Origin: Alligator mississippiensis
Taxonomy: Eukaryota > Chordata > Crocodylia > Alligatoridae
DNA: 64,000 bases
NCBI RefSeq assembly: GCF_030867095.1
Contig: NC_081833.1
Coordinates: 74,467,395 to 74,531,394 of the forward strand
Direction: 5' to 3'
Part shown: piece after piece, positions 1 to 12,017 of the stretch
Numbering within the stretch: position 1 is the stretch's first letter
Layout: every line of letters begins with the position of its first letter
Position numbers and translations under genes: made by a program
The notes under the pieces: generated by a model
Databases searched by the model: none
The model's input: only the letters and a program-made list of their open reading frames with translations
Told to the model about the DNA's origin: nothing

Positions 1-3000
1 TGCACTGGAAATAAGCTTATGCTTTGTTTTCTGATTACTGCAAAGAAACTAATTATGCAAGAATATATTCTCTCTCTTTCTCCCCCTCACATGTACTCAC
101 GCACACATCTGCATGTGCATAAAGACACGTGCACATATACACTTCTGGACACGCAGCATGCACTAAATCAATTCAGTGCAAAATTCCAAAAATGAATGAT
201 TTTTAGGGTGTGATCATTCTGTTCTTAAGATATAATACTCCTCTTCGAATAGATGAATGAACAAGGCCTTGTTGGGTTTTGTTTTTTTTTAAACCAAACA
301 ATAATTTGAGCTTTCTGAATGTGTGTGCAATGGAAATAAAACTGATGGGAAAGGAAGTAAAAGTTTTAAGAGACTCTCAACAACTTCTATGAAAATATCT
401 ACAGGGTCAGAAAAGGGAAAAATTCTCTCATGGGTAAACATGTGACTCATTCAAACTGTGCACTAGGAATAAATTACTGGCTATTTCTTGTGGATTTGTT
501 TCAACATTAACAAACGCTGGTGCTAATCTTGGTTCTGAGGAGAGATTATACATTTTTTCCAGATTATAAAGTATGTTTTTAAATATAGATGAAAGTCCGA
601 AAGTTACAAGTTGTGCTACTTGATTGAGTGACTCATTCTGGCAATTTGAAAGGAATTCAGCCCAACTCCATTTGCTAAAGTTTGGTTTCCGAACACAACA
701 ATCAACCTTAGGTTTTCTGTTCTGAGAAGGACAAAACACTCGTGTTTGGTAGGGTGACCTTGCAAATGCTATTTGCATCTTTTTAGAAACAGGTATGAAG
801 CATTACTGGCATGCCACGTAACAAGAAACTTTGCATGCTTTGCTTTACATAAGCCTTCTGTGCTGTTGATTTATACAACAGCATACAACTGCACTTGGAG
901 AGACTAATCTCACATTACTGGCGTATTAAAATACCAAGCAATCAATGGCAGAAGATTTATTTTCTGGTGCCACCTTCTAAACTGCATCTATGAATGCAGA
1001 ACTAGTAAACATCTGCATTCGGCTTTGTTTTCCACCACCCGCACAGCTCAGCAGTGTTTGCTCAGGACTAAAGCAGACATAAAGACCAGAGGACTGCTGG
1101 ATTATTTCATTGAACAAGGCATCACATTTCCCTGCATTCAAACAGGGACATAATTGTCCTTTGAGAAAACTCAGCAAAACTAATGCATTTACAGAAATAA
1201 AGAAAAATATATATCCTAGATGAAAGATTATTCAAAATGTAGGCGCTTTCTTCTTATTGCCTGCTTTCTGGGAAGCCCTACCAGGAGCCATATATGTAGA
1301 TATGTTCATATGAATATGCTAATAGTAAATAACTAAATCCTTTCTACCATCAAATAGTATTTTGCATATCAGTGGTGGTTTCCAGTGGTTCTTCTATGCA
1401 TCTTATTTTGGAGGTTCATTGTCTATATTTGTTTCAAACTCTCTTGGAATTTTTCTGTTGATTTTGGTGGGCTTGGGATATAGCCTTAAATGTACATTGT
1501 GCATTTACAGCTATGACTCTCATTAAGATCCGCCAAGACGCCAGGGTGGCAGAAACCCTTTTTCTTTCTTCTTTCTTTTTTTGTTGTATCCTAACTTGCT
1601 TCATCCTGGTCACAAAGTAGAATCATATCCAGACCAATGGCACCAAATGGCGCTGCAGAAATACTGAGGAATGATGTTTTTAATCCCCTACAGAAGGCAC
1701 ACTACAATTGAGGGGTGGGAAAAGGACACTAAATGATCCAGATGACTTGATCAGGCTTTTCAATCTCTAGTTCCTCTCATTCTCTTATCTTTAGAGATTC
1801 TTTTCTTTTTCCCACTCTTTTTCAAGCAAATTCTCAAATTCCTGTGAGCAAGACAGCAAGAGTGAAGTTGCTCCTTCTCACTGACAGTGAATCTTTTGAA
1901 TACCTCCCAATGCATCTGGTTTACACAGGTGTTCAGAGCACGGTTTCAATAAAAGTGAAGTATACTCACGTGCATCATTCCTGTTTTTATGAATGCAGAT
2001 GGCTAAGCTGCAGGGTCTTACTGGCACCAGTCGCTGACTCCAGATAGCGTTCAGCTGCCTGCAGAAATGTGCCAGACTAATTATCTTCCTCCTATTCATT
2101 ACTACCATCTTGGCACTCGAAATCTTGTCAGACCTACAGCCAGAGGAGCTTTCAAGAGCCTGGCGACCGACCAACACAAAGTAGAGATAAAAAGCTATGA
2201 ATGCACTGCCTTAAGATAACCAAGGGACCTCCAGTCCTTTTTATAAACCATGTTAAGTACACAGTACACGCCTTCCAGTGGGGGGAAAAGGCTAAATGAA
2301 CAGTTAATTTTCAACCCATCCCTGGTCTGGCTTCTTCACTGGCTGTGAGTTGTGTTGGGAGGCAGGGCTAGCTGGTGATTGCTCTACAGGTGCTTGCCAT
2401 GCCTCTCTCATCTGGCTCTGCAAACAATGCAGACTCACTCCTGCCTGGAAAGAAAGGTCTCTTTCATCAGGGTTACAGTGGTTTCAAGCTGCCTTAACCT
2501 TTTGTCCCATTGTTAGCATCCATGGGATCTTATTTTGGCTTTTGTAATAATCACAAAAGCAAGGAGGAATTTTAGGTGAACTTTAGTAACATGCAGAAGG
2601 CAAGTGGAGATGGGTAATGCCCACCCCAGGAGAAAGGCAGGGAGTCAAGTCTCCCAGAAAAGTATTTTGATATGAAATCTCTTGTGATTACATGGCAGAG
2701 ACAAAGAATTTGATCTGCAGAAGTACCTGAGATAAAATCTCTCAGAAGAAGGTATTTTCATAATATCTAGTGACATGCATGTACTTCACTCAAATCAAGG
2801 GAACTCTTCCACCCCACTCTTGTATTTCAGCCCAGATACTGCATCGGGCAGGCAAATATGTTTCCATTCGGGTGCTGATTTAGGGTGAGGTTTGTCCAGA
2901 AATGAAAGCTTGAAAACACTCTTCCCCAAATGCTATTCTTTCACATTTATTTCCATGAACTCTATTGCTTTATCTGAACCGATTGTATGTTCCCTTCCCT

Positions 3001-4102
3001 ACATTTTCACCTTATGAGGCTTTATGTTGGTGCATTGCTCTTTGCTTCTGATTTACCGTGGGTGTATTGGTACAAACTTGTAGCTTTGAAGCATGGCACA
3101 AAAACCAACTGAGTGTTGTTTGGAGCCAGGTCCTAGCGAGTGAAAATCAGCATCGTGCCACTGAAGTCAACTGAACACAGTTCAAGAAAGGCCAGTCTAG
3201 CATTTCTTAGAGGAGTGCAACACAAATGATTATATGGTTTGAATAATTTCCTAAATTCTGTCTATTGGTGACTTCTCCTCAGCTTAGATCGGCTCCCCAG
3301 AATGCCTTTGGCTCCAAAACTTGGTCAACACTGTTTTTGATGCCAAAGTAAGTTTATTTTTGCTTTCTATCAAATATGCCCTTGGTTGAAACACCAGATT
3401 TTCCAGTGCATGATTCCTGCAGGAAAGGTACTTTAACATGTGGGTTCTGCAATCCAGTGTTGTGTCTTTTATCCCCTTCCCAACTGATGAGAGAATCAGA
3501 TTAATAGTTAATGTCTTTAGAGCAGCGTGGAGATAAGTACTATTACTATTAATAAATGAAACACCTTTCTTTACAACCAAAGGATATTAGCAAAAGCATA
3601 TTAGCATATTAAACACACATTTGACCTACTTTTCCTATTCTTATAGTTGCTTGCAAGGTCCATGACATTTTTTCATTACAAATTTTACCCTGGAAAACAA
3701 ATACTTCAGTTAGTACTCTCAGTTCCAAGGATTTTTCCGTGAACCTGACTATTGTTGTTATTAAGCCCCTAGGACCTGGAGCAGTGATGACATGAGAATC
3801 TCAGTTTAATTAAAAACCAAGTGTAGGGATCTAGAGGTTTGCACAGAAAAGCTTCACTTGCCCACTGAAAACTAAAACAAGAAGGCACAAAAGTACTTAG
3901 AATGTATTACTTAGAAGTGTCTCTTTGTTTTAGGCTAAGCCAACAAGTTTCTTTTGCTTGGGTTTGGTAATACTGCTCAAGGGTTTTATTCCTGCTCACA
4001 TGCCATACAAGACTATGGGAGGCAGGAAACTACGTCACCCTGTAGTCAGTCAGCAGGCAGGAGAGATCTGCATCTTTATAGACGAACTAAATAAGATCTA
4101 TC
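1..4102. other. Intergenic stretch, no gene seen
   Basis: No open frame here looks like a conserved protein, and no exon with convincing splice sites was found. In mammals CA5A lies head to head with BANP on this side, so its 5' end might be expected on the minus strand, but I saw no carbonic anhydrase signature. The base composition is ordinary AT-rich vertebrate DNA. Confidence 0.6.
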
Positions 4103-4183
<81 letters not shown>

Positions 4184-4196
4184 AGTATACTGGAAG

Positions 4197-4269
<73 letters not shown>
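4103..4269. repeat. (ATCT)n microsatellite, two blocks
   Basis: Two nearly perfect tetranucleotide tracts, 4103-4183 and 4198-4269, are separated by a short non-repeat spacer (AGTATACTGGAAGT). The long open frame across it, rich in SIYL, is an artefact of the repeat. Confidence 0.97.
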
Positions 4270-4833
4270 GAAATCAGGTCTTTTTTGCTCACCAAAATTA
4301 CAGGTGAAGTATTTCTTGTATGCTTTTTTTTTAAATCACTTAAAAAAATCTAGCTGTTTTAGTTCACAAACTTCTTTCCTTGGAGCGTGAATTCATTGTG
4401 AGCATGGTAGGGATGCTCATCGTGACTGCAAGGCTGTAAGTATGAGTTTAGCACTCGCTCAGGTTAGTGTTGTGCTCTGGTTGGTATTTAGGCTTCCAAA
4501 ACCTATAGCCGAAGGGTGGGGAGGTGTTCTCCTAACGCATGTAATTCATTAACTTGAGTACTTACAGGTCAAATAATATTAATGGGAATTCTGCTTGTAG
4601 AAGGAGACTCCTAATTATGGGGTATCTGGAGTATCACTAAATGGCACCTGAGAGGCACAAAAACTAGAGAAGTGAAAAACCCAAGTAGCTGTTGCTGTTG
4701 TCACTGTTTATTTCACTTTATTGGATGTCCTTTCAGATTGGATAGGGCAGATCTTTTGCAATCCAGTCAATATTTATTTTCTTTCAAATGTGCACCAGGG
4801 TGCTGCCAATGGCTGGCTCAGCTCCAGGGGGGC

Positions 4834-4865
4834 TGGCCTCCTTCCTGGGCCATCTTTGATTTCAG
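4834..4865 (+). repeat. Short dispersed repeat, copy 1
   Basis: The 32-bp block TGGCCTCCTTCCTGGGCCAT... recurs at 7391-7422 with two mismatches. The flanks do not match, so it is probably a remnant of a longer interspersed element. Confidence 0.6.
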
Positions 4866-5153
4866 CTCCAGAAAAGTGCCCCACTTGGGATGCTAGTCAT
4901 GCCTTTGGCTTGGCATCTCCCAACTCCGTGTTGCATGAGAACTACGTCTGCATTGCAGGCAGGGCTGTGATATCAGCGCCTGTAGATGTATCTAAGCTTG
5001 CTTTAATCTGGTCAGCTCTGGTACCAATGGCAAGGATTTCTGTGTGGGCTAAAGTATACCTAACATCCTGCATGAGCTTGACAAGCCAATGCTACTGGAG
5101 TGCTAAGTCCATAGCTAGAGCAGAGACAGGCTGCATTAAGAAATGATATAGTG

Positions 5154-5323
5154 TATTTTCTGATATACAACATGTCCTGGAATATAACATGCACCTTGTT
5201 TTTGAAAGGTAGGATGAATAAAAAAAGATTTTTCTTTCTAGTAAGCAACTGAGTAGCAACAGCTAAGGGAGTTTCCCCCAGCTAATTTTGGGGATAAAAA
5301 TGCATGTTATATGCCAGAGGATA
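5154..5323. mobile_element. Short MITE with imperfect terminal inverted repeats
   Basis: The left end TATTTTCTGATATACAACATG and the reverse complement of the right end, TATCCTCTGGCATATAACATG, are similar over 21 bp (about five mismatches). There is no coding capacity. The style resembles the 'GTATAAGACGACCCC' class of non-autonomous DNA elements seen in reptiles, but the family is not certain and I saw no clear target-site duplication. Confidence 0.5.
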
Positions 5324-6932
5324 GGTATGCGCTTCATATATTGAGACTTGGAAACAGCGGGTCCAAGCCCATCTATCACTCCGACCCTTCTTGGAAGCTG
5401 CTATTTTGTATTCTTGAATCTTGGCTTTCAGGCATCAAGCACGAGTCGGCTTCCAGCTGTTATGGTTGAAAAGAAAAATTATTTTTTCTTTTTATTTGAT
5501 AAATGTGCTAATTCAGCATCACAGTTAACTCTTTCATCCTTCATGGAGAAGGCAGGACATGGTGGCACCACTGGTTCAGAAGTATAAACTGCCTGCTTGG
5601 TCAGAAACCAGACTTCAGACGAACAGGACTAACTACTTCATTCTTCGTGGAAGAAAAGAGAGGGAGCGGCATAGTTCTGCACAACCGACTTTGAATCATG
5701 TTTCAGGTAGTTGCTGCTTGGGAAGGGCTACCCTATTTTTTTCCTCTCTCAGGTTAAAAAGCTCAGAAGAACTCAGAAGAGCCACTGGACAAATTCCAGC
5801 TCCACGAAGAGGAGGAAGCTTGGTAAAGCCAAGCAATACAGGCTGTCAGTCCGAAGTGTTGTCTAGTCTACTGCCATTTGTGCCTCACATAGGTGACATG
5901 CATAAAGGAAGCCTAAAAGCATTGTCAACATTTTTTGTCCGATCTGATCTCTGTCCTGAATCCGTAAAAACAAAAGTGTTGCATGCTGCGACACGCGTGA
6001 GTGGAAGGGGGGTGGGAGCACAAGGATGGGCAATGCAGAACCGAGTATGCCAACCACACCTGTTTCCTTCCTGGATGTGAGCAGATGAAAAATACAGTGG
6101 AGAATAAATATATCTGAGGTGTTTGGCTCTGATTTTAAGCAGACACTTCCTACTTGGACTTACTTCTGCTGATGGGCAAGAGTAATCTCATTGCGGCATT
6201 TTTGTTAATGCAGGATCAGGTTCCCCAATGTTCCCTTCACACTTGATGCCTTGCACTTTCAGCCCTGCAATTTGCACTTGTGCTGGGAAGGGTGAGATCC
6301 TGGCTTCACTCAACTCAGTGCCAACGCTCCCAGTGATTTCAGTGGGCGAGGATTTCACTGTAAATGCTTCAAGAAAAGGTATTCTACTATTTGCTGTATG
6401 CTGCAGAAGAGGTTGTGAAGGTGGTAGTGGGAGAAATGGCAGAACAGAGCTTCGTGCAGCTTGTGCTTTGTTACATGTTACCCCGTGAGCTGCACAGCTG
6501 TTGACCGGCTTAGTGCTAGCTTGCACTCACACCTTCAGTTTGAGTTGCACAACTGTGGGGAGTGGCCACACCTTAACGAAACAGGAGATGGGTTATGTGG
6601 ATCAAGAGATAATCCTGCCCCGGGGTGGCATAGCTTTGAGCTGCATAATGTGCTTTAAGCCACTTAAAGGTGTTAACATGTGGAAAGCCAAGGGTTAAGA
6701 GCTCCAGGAGCTGCCCAAAATTAAGGTGTAATAAGGCCCTTGGTGATTTCTGAGCAAGGAACTCGTCTGCTTTGGGTTTCTTTCTAATGTGTCCAGGGAA
6801 GCAGGACAGCATGTAAACACCCAAGAGTGCACTGAGATTATACCTGGCCCTTACAACCCATTTCTTAGCCTGAATTTTGGCTAAGAACTTGGATCAAAGG
6901 GGCAACAGTATTATCTTGTTCTTACTGATCAA

Positions 6933-7031
6933 GGGCCTAGTTTTGTCCTCACACTTGTAACCCTGGAGGATGGCCACTGAATTCAATGAATTATCCCAGC
7001 ACAAAACTAGAGTGAATTCAGAATCAGGCCC
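6933..7031. repeat. Sauropsid palindromic interspersed repeat
   Basis: It begins GGGCCTAGTTTTG and ends AATCAGGCCC, with a central ATTCAATGAATT motif. This matches a common sauropsid repeat pattern (GGGCCTGATTNTG...CAATGG...CAGGCCC). It is an old copy. Confidence 0.45.
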
Positions 7032-7390
7032 AGAAAGTTTTGTTGACTTGGAGCAAACAACTGGCGGTCATGAATGAAACCTATTTGGTCCTTGCTTCAG
7101 CTCCACAGCAAAACTCTACAGCAGCTGCAACACAATTCAAAACGGACACCATCCCTTCCGGGAGATGGGTAGGGTTGTAATGGCAGTAGAGTTCAGAGAA
7201 GTAGAGATCAAGACTAAGGGGGATTAGCAGAGCAACGGGGACAGTACTGGAACAGAGCAGAAGCTGCAGGTTGGAATTGAAGCACACTGGACAGGGATGA
7301 GTAGGGTGTCACTCGCATGGATATTTTATATGTACTGTCCGTTCACATGTACCTCAGTCTCAGGAGAGCAGATGTATACAGGCCAATATA

Positions 7391-7422
7391 TGGCCTCCTT
7401 CCTGGGCCATCTCTGATTTTAG
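7391..7422 (+). repeat. Short dispersed repeat, copy 2
   Basis: This is the second copy of the 32-bp block at 4834-4865, differing at two positions. Confidence 0.6.
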
Positions 7423-7470
7423 TTGCATGTTACAAAGGTTTCACCCACACCAAAGGAAAATATCATAGCA

Positions 7471-7663
7471 GGTATGTCTACATGTTCATTAATGTGCTTT
7501 TGCTAATGCGCATTAAATTTAGTACCTCCATTGTGAGGTACTAGAAAAAGGAGCATTAACTTATTTTAATGCACTTTAGTGAAAGCGCATGGTTTTTTTG
7601 GTGACGTTGTAATGCCCATTAAAAAAGGCTAATGCGCATTAAAGCACACATGTAGACGTGCCC
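7471..7663. mobile_element. MITE with long terminal inverted repeats
   Basis: The left end begins GGTATGTCTACATGT and continues to TAATGCGCATTA. The right end is its inverse (TAATGCGCATTAAAG...ACATGTAGACGTGCC). The arms are about 35-45 bp around a short centre that has further GCATTA/TAATGC motifs, and there is no coding capacity. A 4-bp AGCA on both sides may be the target-site duplication, but it is too short to rely on. Confidence 0.65.
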
Positions 7664-8134
7664 AGCAGAGGTGCTGTAGCTGATGTTCTGCACCGGCTCT
7701 GTTCTCCGGTTGCCTCTCGAGTTTTTGTCATGCCTTTGTTTTTCATCTGCTGACATCCACATGTTCAGCAATGGATCTGGATTGTGAATGCTGGTCATTT
7801 GTTTAAATAAATGGCTTGGAAAGGGACATACCCTTGTTTGGCAACCTTTGATCTGTTGATGGTATGGTTGCAAAATTGTGTGCACAGAACGTTAATTTTT
7901 TACCTTTGATTGTATGCTAGACCTCGTGTGTGTGTGTGTGTGTGTGTTTTAACAACAAGAAAAGGAAGCTGATGAATGAGATACCAAGTCCATGACAAAT
8001 ATGGAGCTCCATGTATAAGCTGTAACTAAGGCAATTGCCCAAGAAACTATTTCAACTAGAAGCTGAAATGAGGGGCAAATAAACTGGCTGTTATCTGTGA
8101 CCACACAATTTTTATAACATTGTGGAGAAAAGTT

Positions 8135-8177
<43 letters not shown>

Positions 8178-10493
8178 CAGAGGGCCAAAATCTTGCTGCC
8201 AAAATTTGACCATTTGAATTCAAGTAACAGAGCAGGTATTGTCATCTGAGCTGGGATAACGAGTCACCTCCCACTTGAACATATCTGTTTCTTAAGAAAT
8301 AGAGAATGAAACTCATATATGAAGATTCACAAGTTCTTTCTCTTTTGTCACTCTTCTAATGAAAAGTCACAGGTGATAAGGAGAGACTTAAAAACTGACA
8401 ACCAGTTTTTAACATCCTGTTTTGCATTTCAATTAATGTATACCTATACAGTTATTGTACTTTAGACAATACTCCAACAATCACTGCAGACATCTCCTCC
8501 ACCTGCAGATGGTGCTGCCACCTTATTTTACCCTGCTATTTTTTCATGTCCTAACTGATGGGTGGGAGTTGGGGTGGGGGTGCAGAGTTAGAAATTAGCT
8601 CAGCCCTCCCTGTGTATGCTGGAGTTGTTTGCATTATTTATCACAATAAACTGTTTAGTTTCTCGTACACAAATGTTATAATTAGTGGCAGCAGCTTTAA
8701 GACGATTTGTCCTGAAATGCAATGTAATTATCACACAGATAAGATGGGGCGCTGTGAGATTTCACTCAACGTTGAGCTATTGCTCTTGGCGCGTGAGTGG
8801 GTGCATGAGAAAGCAGCAGAGCGCTCAGCAGCATTTTTGGATCATAGTGCCAAAAGCTTTTGCCAGTAGTTCCTCGGTACGGATGGTGGGTCTTACAGAC
8901 CATAACAGAAACAAACATCTGGCTGCTATGAAGCAGGTATTAGCCTTTTGAAACACTGAGAGAGAGAGAGAAAACCAGAAGACAGGAAGGAGATTTACTT
9001 ATTATTAGAGGTCTGCAAAGTCCTGCTGTTTTGAAATTTCTACTTGCATGTATATGTGAGACTAATAACAGATATGGTTATCTAAAAGCTATCCACTCAG
9101 CTGTAAGGAAAGAGGACGCTCCAGCAGAAGATGCAGATACGTCAATAAAATAATACTCCATTCCCCTAGAGAGGGGTATGGGCAGGGGAGGTACTTGTAG
9201 CTTGTTGAAAGTCATGTTTTTGGGGGAGGGCAAAAAGTTCAACATATAAATGGCAGACATTGTGCACTGTATGAGTGCTTTCCACAAACCTGCCACTGTG
9301 GTCCACCTGCCATACTGAATCAGGGAGCAGTACCTCTTATGGTTAACATATTGACTGGCTCCTTTAAGGGGAAGCTATGAGATGGCATGTGCCGTCAGTG
9401 GCATCAATGTAGCTTAAAACCCCCAAATATTCTCTGAAACCCAAATATTCTTCCAGAGGCACTCATGGGCCCACAGCCTGTGATGAAACAGCCACCACCA
9501 CCAGCCTGACAGCTGACTTGCCAATGCCACCTTGATTAACCACCTGGGTGGCTAACAGACCTGCACATGTCTGGGGTTGCCAGATTCCTGATAGTGTCAG
9601 CAAACTGCTTCTAGTAGGAAAGCGTGGTCCCCCGGTCTCAGAGTTGCAGGCTGTGAGCCAAAACGTGCGGATATGTATCTGTATCCTAACAGCAATTGTA
9701 TCTGCCGAGAAGAGCACCAAGGTTTTGAACTGCAGAAGGAAGGACTTGTAAACCATGATGTGCAGAAATTCCTGAACCCTTCCTGTCCGTTTGTGGTCAT
9801 CGGTGAAGTCAGATTATCAGTCAAGCAGACTGATGAGCTTGGCACAGACCCGTGGCTTTTTGAGGTCACAGTAAATGAGAAGGAAACCACTTAATCAGGT
9901 ACTGGATTCCCTTTCTCTCGTGATTGCTCCCAGGGCTGCTTTTTACAGCTTTTGCTGCCTCCGGCTGCACTCTAATGTGCAGACTGCAAATTGCTGCATG
10001 ACAGCAGGCCTGTTGATGTATTGCACCTTCCCAACGGGCTACTCTTGCTCAGTCCATTGCTTGAGTCGCACGTTTTCTGCCTCTCTGAGTCTGGGGTCTC
10101 ACTGCAGCATGTGGTGCGCTGCTAACTCTCAACTTTCTGTTCTCCTTTGGTAAAGACGCCTGGAATCTGCATCTGTGAAGCATGGAGGTGATGGGCGAGA
10201 GCCCTCCGTGAGGCCAGTGAGAGGCAGGGGAGAAACGTGTTGCCTTGGGTAACACAAATCAGAAAAGGAAATGATACACTAGTCCAATCCCATCATGCAG
10301 AGAAGTGACCCAGGAGGACGGCACTGCCTCAGACTGCATGAGGATGCCGTGCAAACCCCAATGGCAGCATGTGAGAACCCACTGGGTTTCTTCAGTGAGG
10401 CATAAAAACCTCATAACGACCATCATGATGTCACATGAAAATGTCATATCAAGTCACGATAATCAGGGTTAGAGTGTGGTGCTTTGAACTAAT
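7664..10493. other. Intergenic stretch, no gene seen
   Basis: It contains a GT tract at about 7927-7948 and a TA tract at 8141-8172. No exon or protein-like frame was recognised. The open frames at 9463-9890 overlap on both strands and show no conserved motif. Confidence 0.55.
8141..8172. repeat. (TA)n microsatellite
   Basis: A perfect TA tract of about 16 units. Confidence 0.95.
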
Positions 10494-10665
10494 GTTGCCA
10501 ACCCTCCTGGATTGGCTGGGAGTCTACCTGAATTGGCATCAGTGACTATTGAAAGCAATCTGGGGGAAGGATATTGTGAACGGGTTGAACAGTACAATTA
10601 ATGATGACACTAGGTAATGTTGGGAAAAAAACTTCCCGGAATAGCTTCAGTCAGAGTTGGCAAAC
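10494..10665. mobile_element. Small MITE with GTTGCCAAC ends
   Basis: The left end GTTGCCAACCCTCC and the right end GAGTTGGCAAAC are inverted repeats. The inner part (GGATTGGCTGGGAGTCT) resembles a widespread amniote MITE whose consensus starts GGGTTGCCAACTCTCC. It is about 170 bp with no coding capacity. Confidence 0.55.
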
Positions 10666-11040
10666 CTACTTATAACAGGTTTGCATGTTTGAACCCTAGC
10701 TGGACTCTCTCTCTTGAGGTCCCTTACTTCTCTACACGGCATCTCTATGATTTTTTGTTTTGTTTTGAGTTGCGCAGATTGGGATTGTGTTTGGATAGGT
10801 AAGGCGTAATATGATAGATTTGGAAGGGGGGTGTTATGAAGTGATGTCTGGTATGATATTATCCATGACGTCAAGGAAACATGTGGGATCAGATGAGATG
10901 ATGTGTTTTTTGGGGGGTCGTGCTGGGTTATTTTCGGAAAATAGAAGGTGCGTTGTTTATAATGATAGAACAATGTAAAGGAACAGTCATTGACAGAATG
11001 AGTCAGACAGAATGATGATGAACTTTTTTTCAACTACTCA

Positions 11041-11095
11041 GTTGATCTAATAAAAGATATCACATCTACTCAAAGAACCTTGCCTACTTTTGTTG
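11041..11095 (+). mobile_element. Fragment of a reptilian retroposon ('CTAATAAAAGATATCAC')
   Basis: The stretch TTGATCTAATAAAAGATATC followed by ACATCTACTCAAAGAACCTTG matches a repeat I recognise as abundant in crocodilians and turtles (consensus style GGTCTAATAAAAGATATCAC...AACCTTGTCTGCC). The rest of the element is absent. The family name is not certain. Confidence 0.55.
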
Positions 11096-11184
11096 CGGTG
11101 GGATTTTGAGATGGAATCTGTGTTTAAGTTTTGCTATGTTGTGGGGATGTTTTGTGTTGCGTGGTTTTTATAAGTTTTTGAGTA

Positions 11185-11574
11185 CAGGCAGTCCTCAGAC
11201 TTATGACACAACTGGTCCTGAAAACAGCATTTTAAGTTGAAACGTCATAACTTGGAACCGATTTTCCCATAGGAACAATGTTATAAATGGGGGATTGGTT
11301 CCTGAACCAAGACCCGATACCCTATTTTCACCAAAAATAACCCAGTATTTTGTAGTCAATCACTTATAGATGAGTAATATAACTACACTAATGTCTTTCT
11401 ATTGTAAATAGCAATCATATTGATTTGGAAGGACTTCTTTGAGGTGACTTTGCTGGACTTTTTGAAGGGCTCTTGGTTGGACTTTTTGAAGGGTTTTTGG
11501 CTGTGATGCACTATTTGCAGATTTATCCCTTAGGTTGGTCATCTTGCGAAACGTCTGAAGTCGAGGACTGCTTG
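11185..11574. mobile_element. Mariner/pogo-like MITE flanked by TA
   Basis: The left end CAGGCAGTCCTCAGACTTA and the inverse of the right end, CAAGCAGTCCTCGACTTCA, form a terminal inverted repeat, with TA on both sides (11183-11184 and 11575-11576). This is the expected duplication for Tc1/mariner-type elements. It is about 390 bp with no transposase frame. Inside are two copies of TTGGACTTTTTGAAGGG-like sequence. Its right end is part of a tandem array (next entry). Confidence 0.7.
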
Positions 11575-11876
11575 TATATTTGTCATTCAAAAAAAAAATC
11601 TGGATGATGCAGAACTCGCAGATTTATCCCTTAGACTGGTCGTCTCGTGAATGTCTGAAATCAAGTACAGACAAGGTTCCTTGGATGAATTTGATGTCTT
11701 TTATTAGACCAACCCAAATGGTTGGAGAATAGTTATTAAGCAAGCTTGTCTGCCTATGTCCTTAGACCAACACAGCTACAACCTAAACCCCTGAAATCAA
11801 GTATTGCTTGTATATTTGTCATTCAAAAAAAAAATCTGGATGATGCAGAACTTGCAGATATATCCCTTAGGCTGGT
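11517..11876 (+). repeat. About 101-bp tandem repeat of the MITE tail
   Basis: The segment running from GCAGATTTATCCCTTAG through TATTTGTCATTC, a short A-run and AATCTGGATGATGCAGAAC recurs. The GCAG landmark is at 11517, 11618 and 11854. The first spacing is 101 bp. The second is 236 bp because a 136-bp insertion with its duplicated target interrupts the array. The array ends just before the CpG island. Confidence 0.75.
11668..11790 (+). mobile_element. Retroposed insert with 13-bp target-site duplication
   Basis: The insert is flanked by two identical copies of CTGAAATCAAGTA (11655-11667 and 11791-11803). Its right half, GTCTGCCTATGTCCTTAGAC and then CAACACAGCTACAACC, is the 3' end of the 'CTAATAAAAGATATC' retroposon. 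Its left half is the same family in reverse (AGACAAGGTTCC...TTTTATTAGACCAACC). A long exact duplication with an inverted 5' part is what target-primed reverse transcription with twin priming leaves behind. Confidence 0.7.
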
Positions 11877-11938
11877 GTATAGGGCTAGGCATCGGATCAG
11901 GTCACTGAGGCTGCAGGAACTACAGGGCTGCCCTTCGG

Positions 11939-11957
11939 ACTACAGCGCCCAGCATGC
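11939..11957 (+). promoter_or_regulatory. ZNF143/THAP11-type site (SBS), near-consensus
   Basis: ACTACAGCGCCCAGCATGC matches the known motif ACTACANNTCCCAGNATGC at all but one fixed position. ZNF143 with THAP11/HCFC1 activates many CpG-island promoters. Confidence 0.85.
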
Positions 11958-11975
11958 CCCGCGCCCCGCCCGAGG

Positions 11976-11994
11976 ACTACACGTCCCAGCCGTA
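11976..11994 (+). promoter_or_regulatory. ZNF143-type site, second copy
   Basis: ACTACACGTCCCAGC fits the 5' two thirds of the motif (ACTACANNTCCCAG); the ATGC tail is not conserved. It lies 37 bp downstream of the first site on the same strand. Confidence 0.7.
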
Positions 11995-12017
11995 CAACCC
12001 AAGAGGCGGCGCGCGCG

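Noticed and set aside
3958-4353. 131-codon open frame rich in SIYL repeats
   Set aside because: It is the translation of the (ATCT)n microsatellite.
5559-6080. 173-codon open frame on the + strand
   Set aside because: No conserved motif, no splice or promoter context, overlapping open frames on the other strand.
1-11900. Expected CA5A neighbour upstream of BANP
   Set aside because: In mammals CA5A lies upstream in the opposite direction, but no carbonic anhydrase words (such as QSPINI or FHFHWG) were seen, so no call is made.
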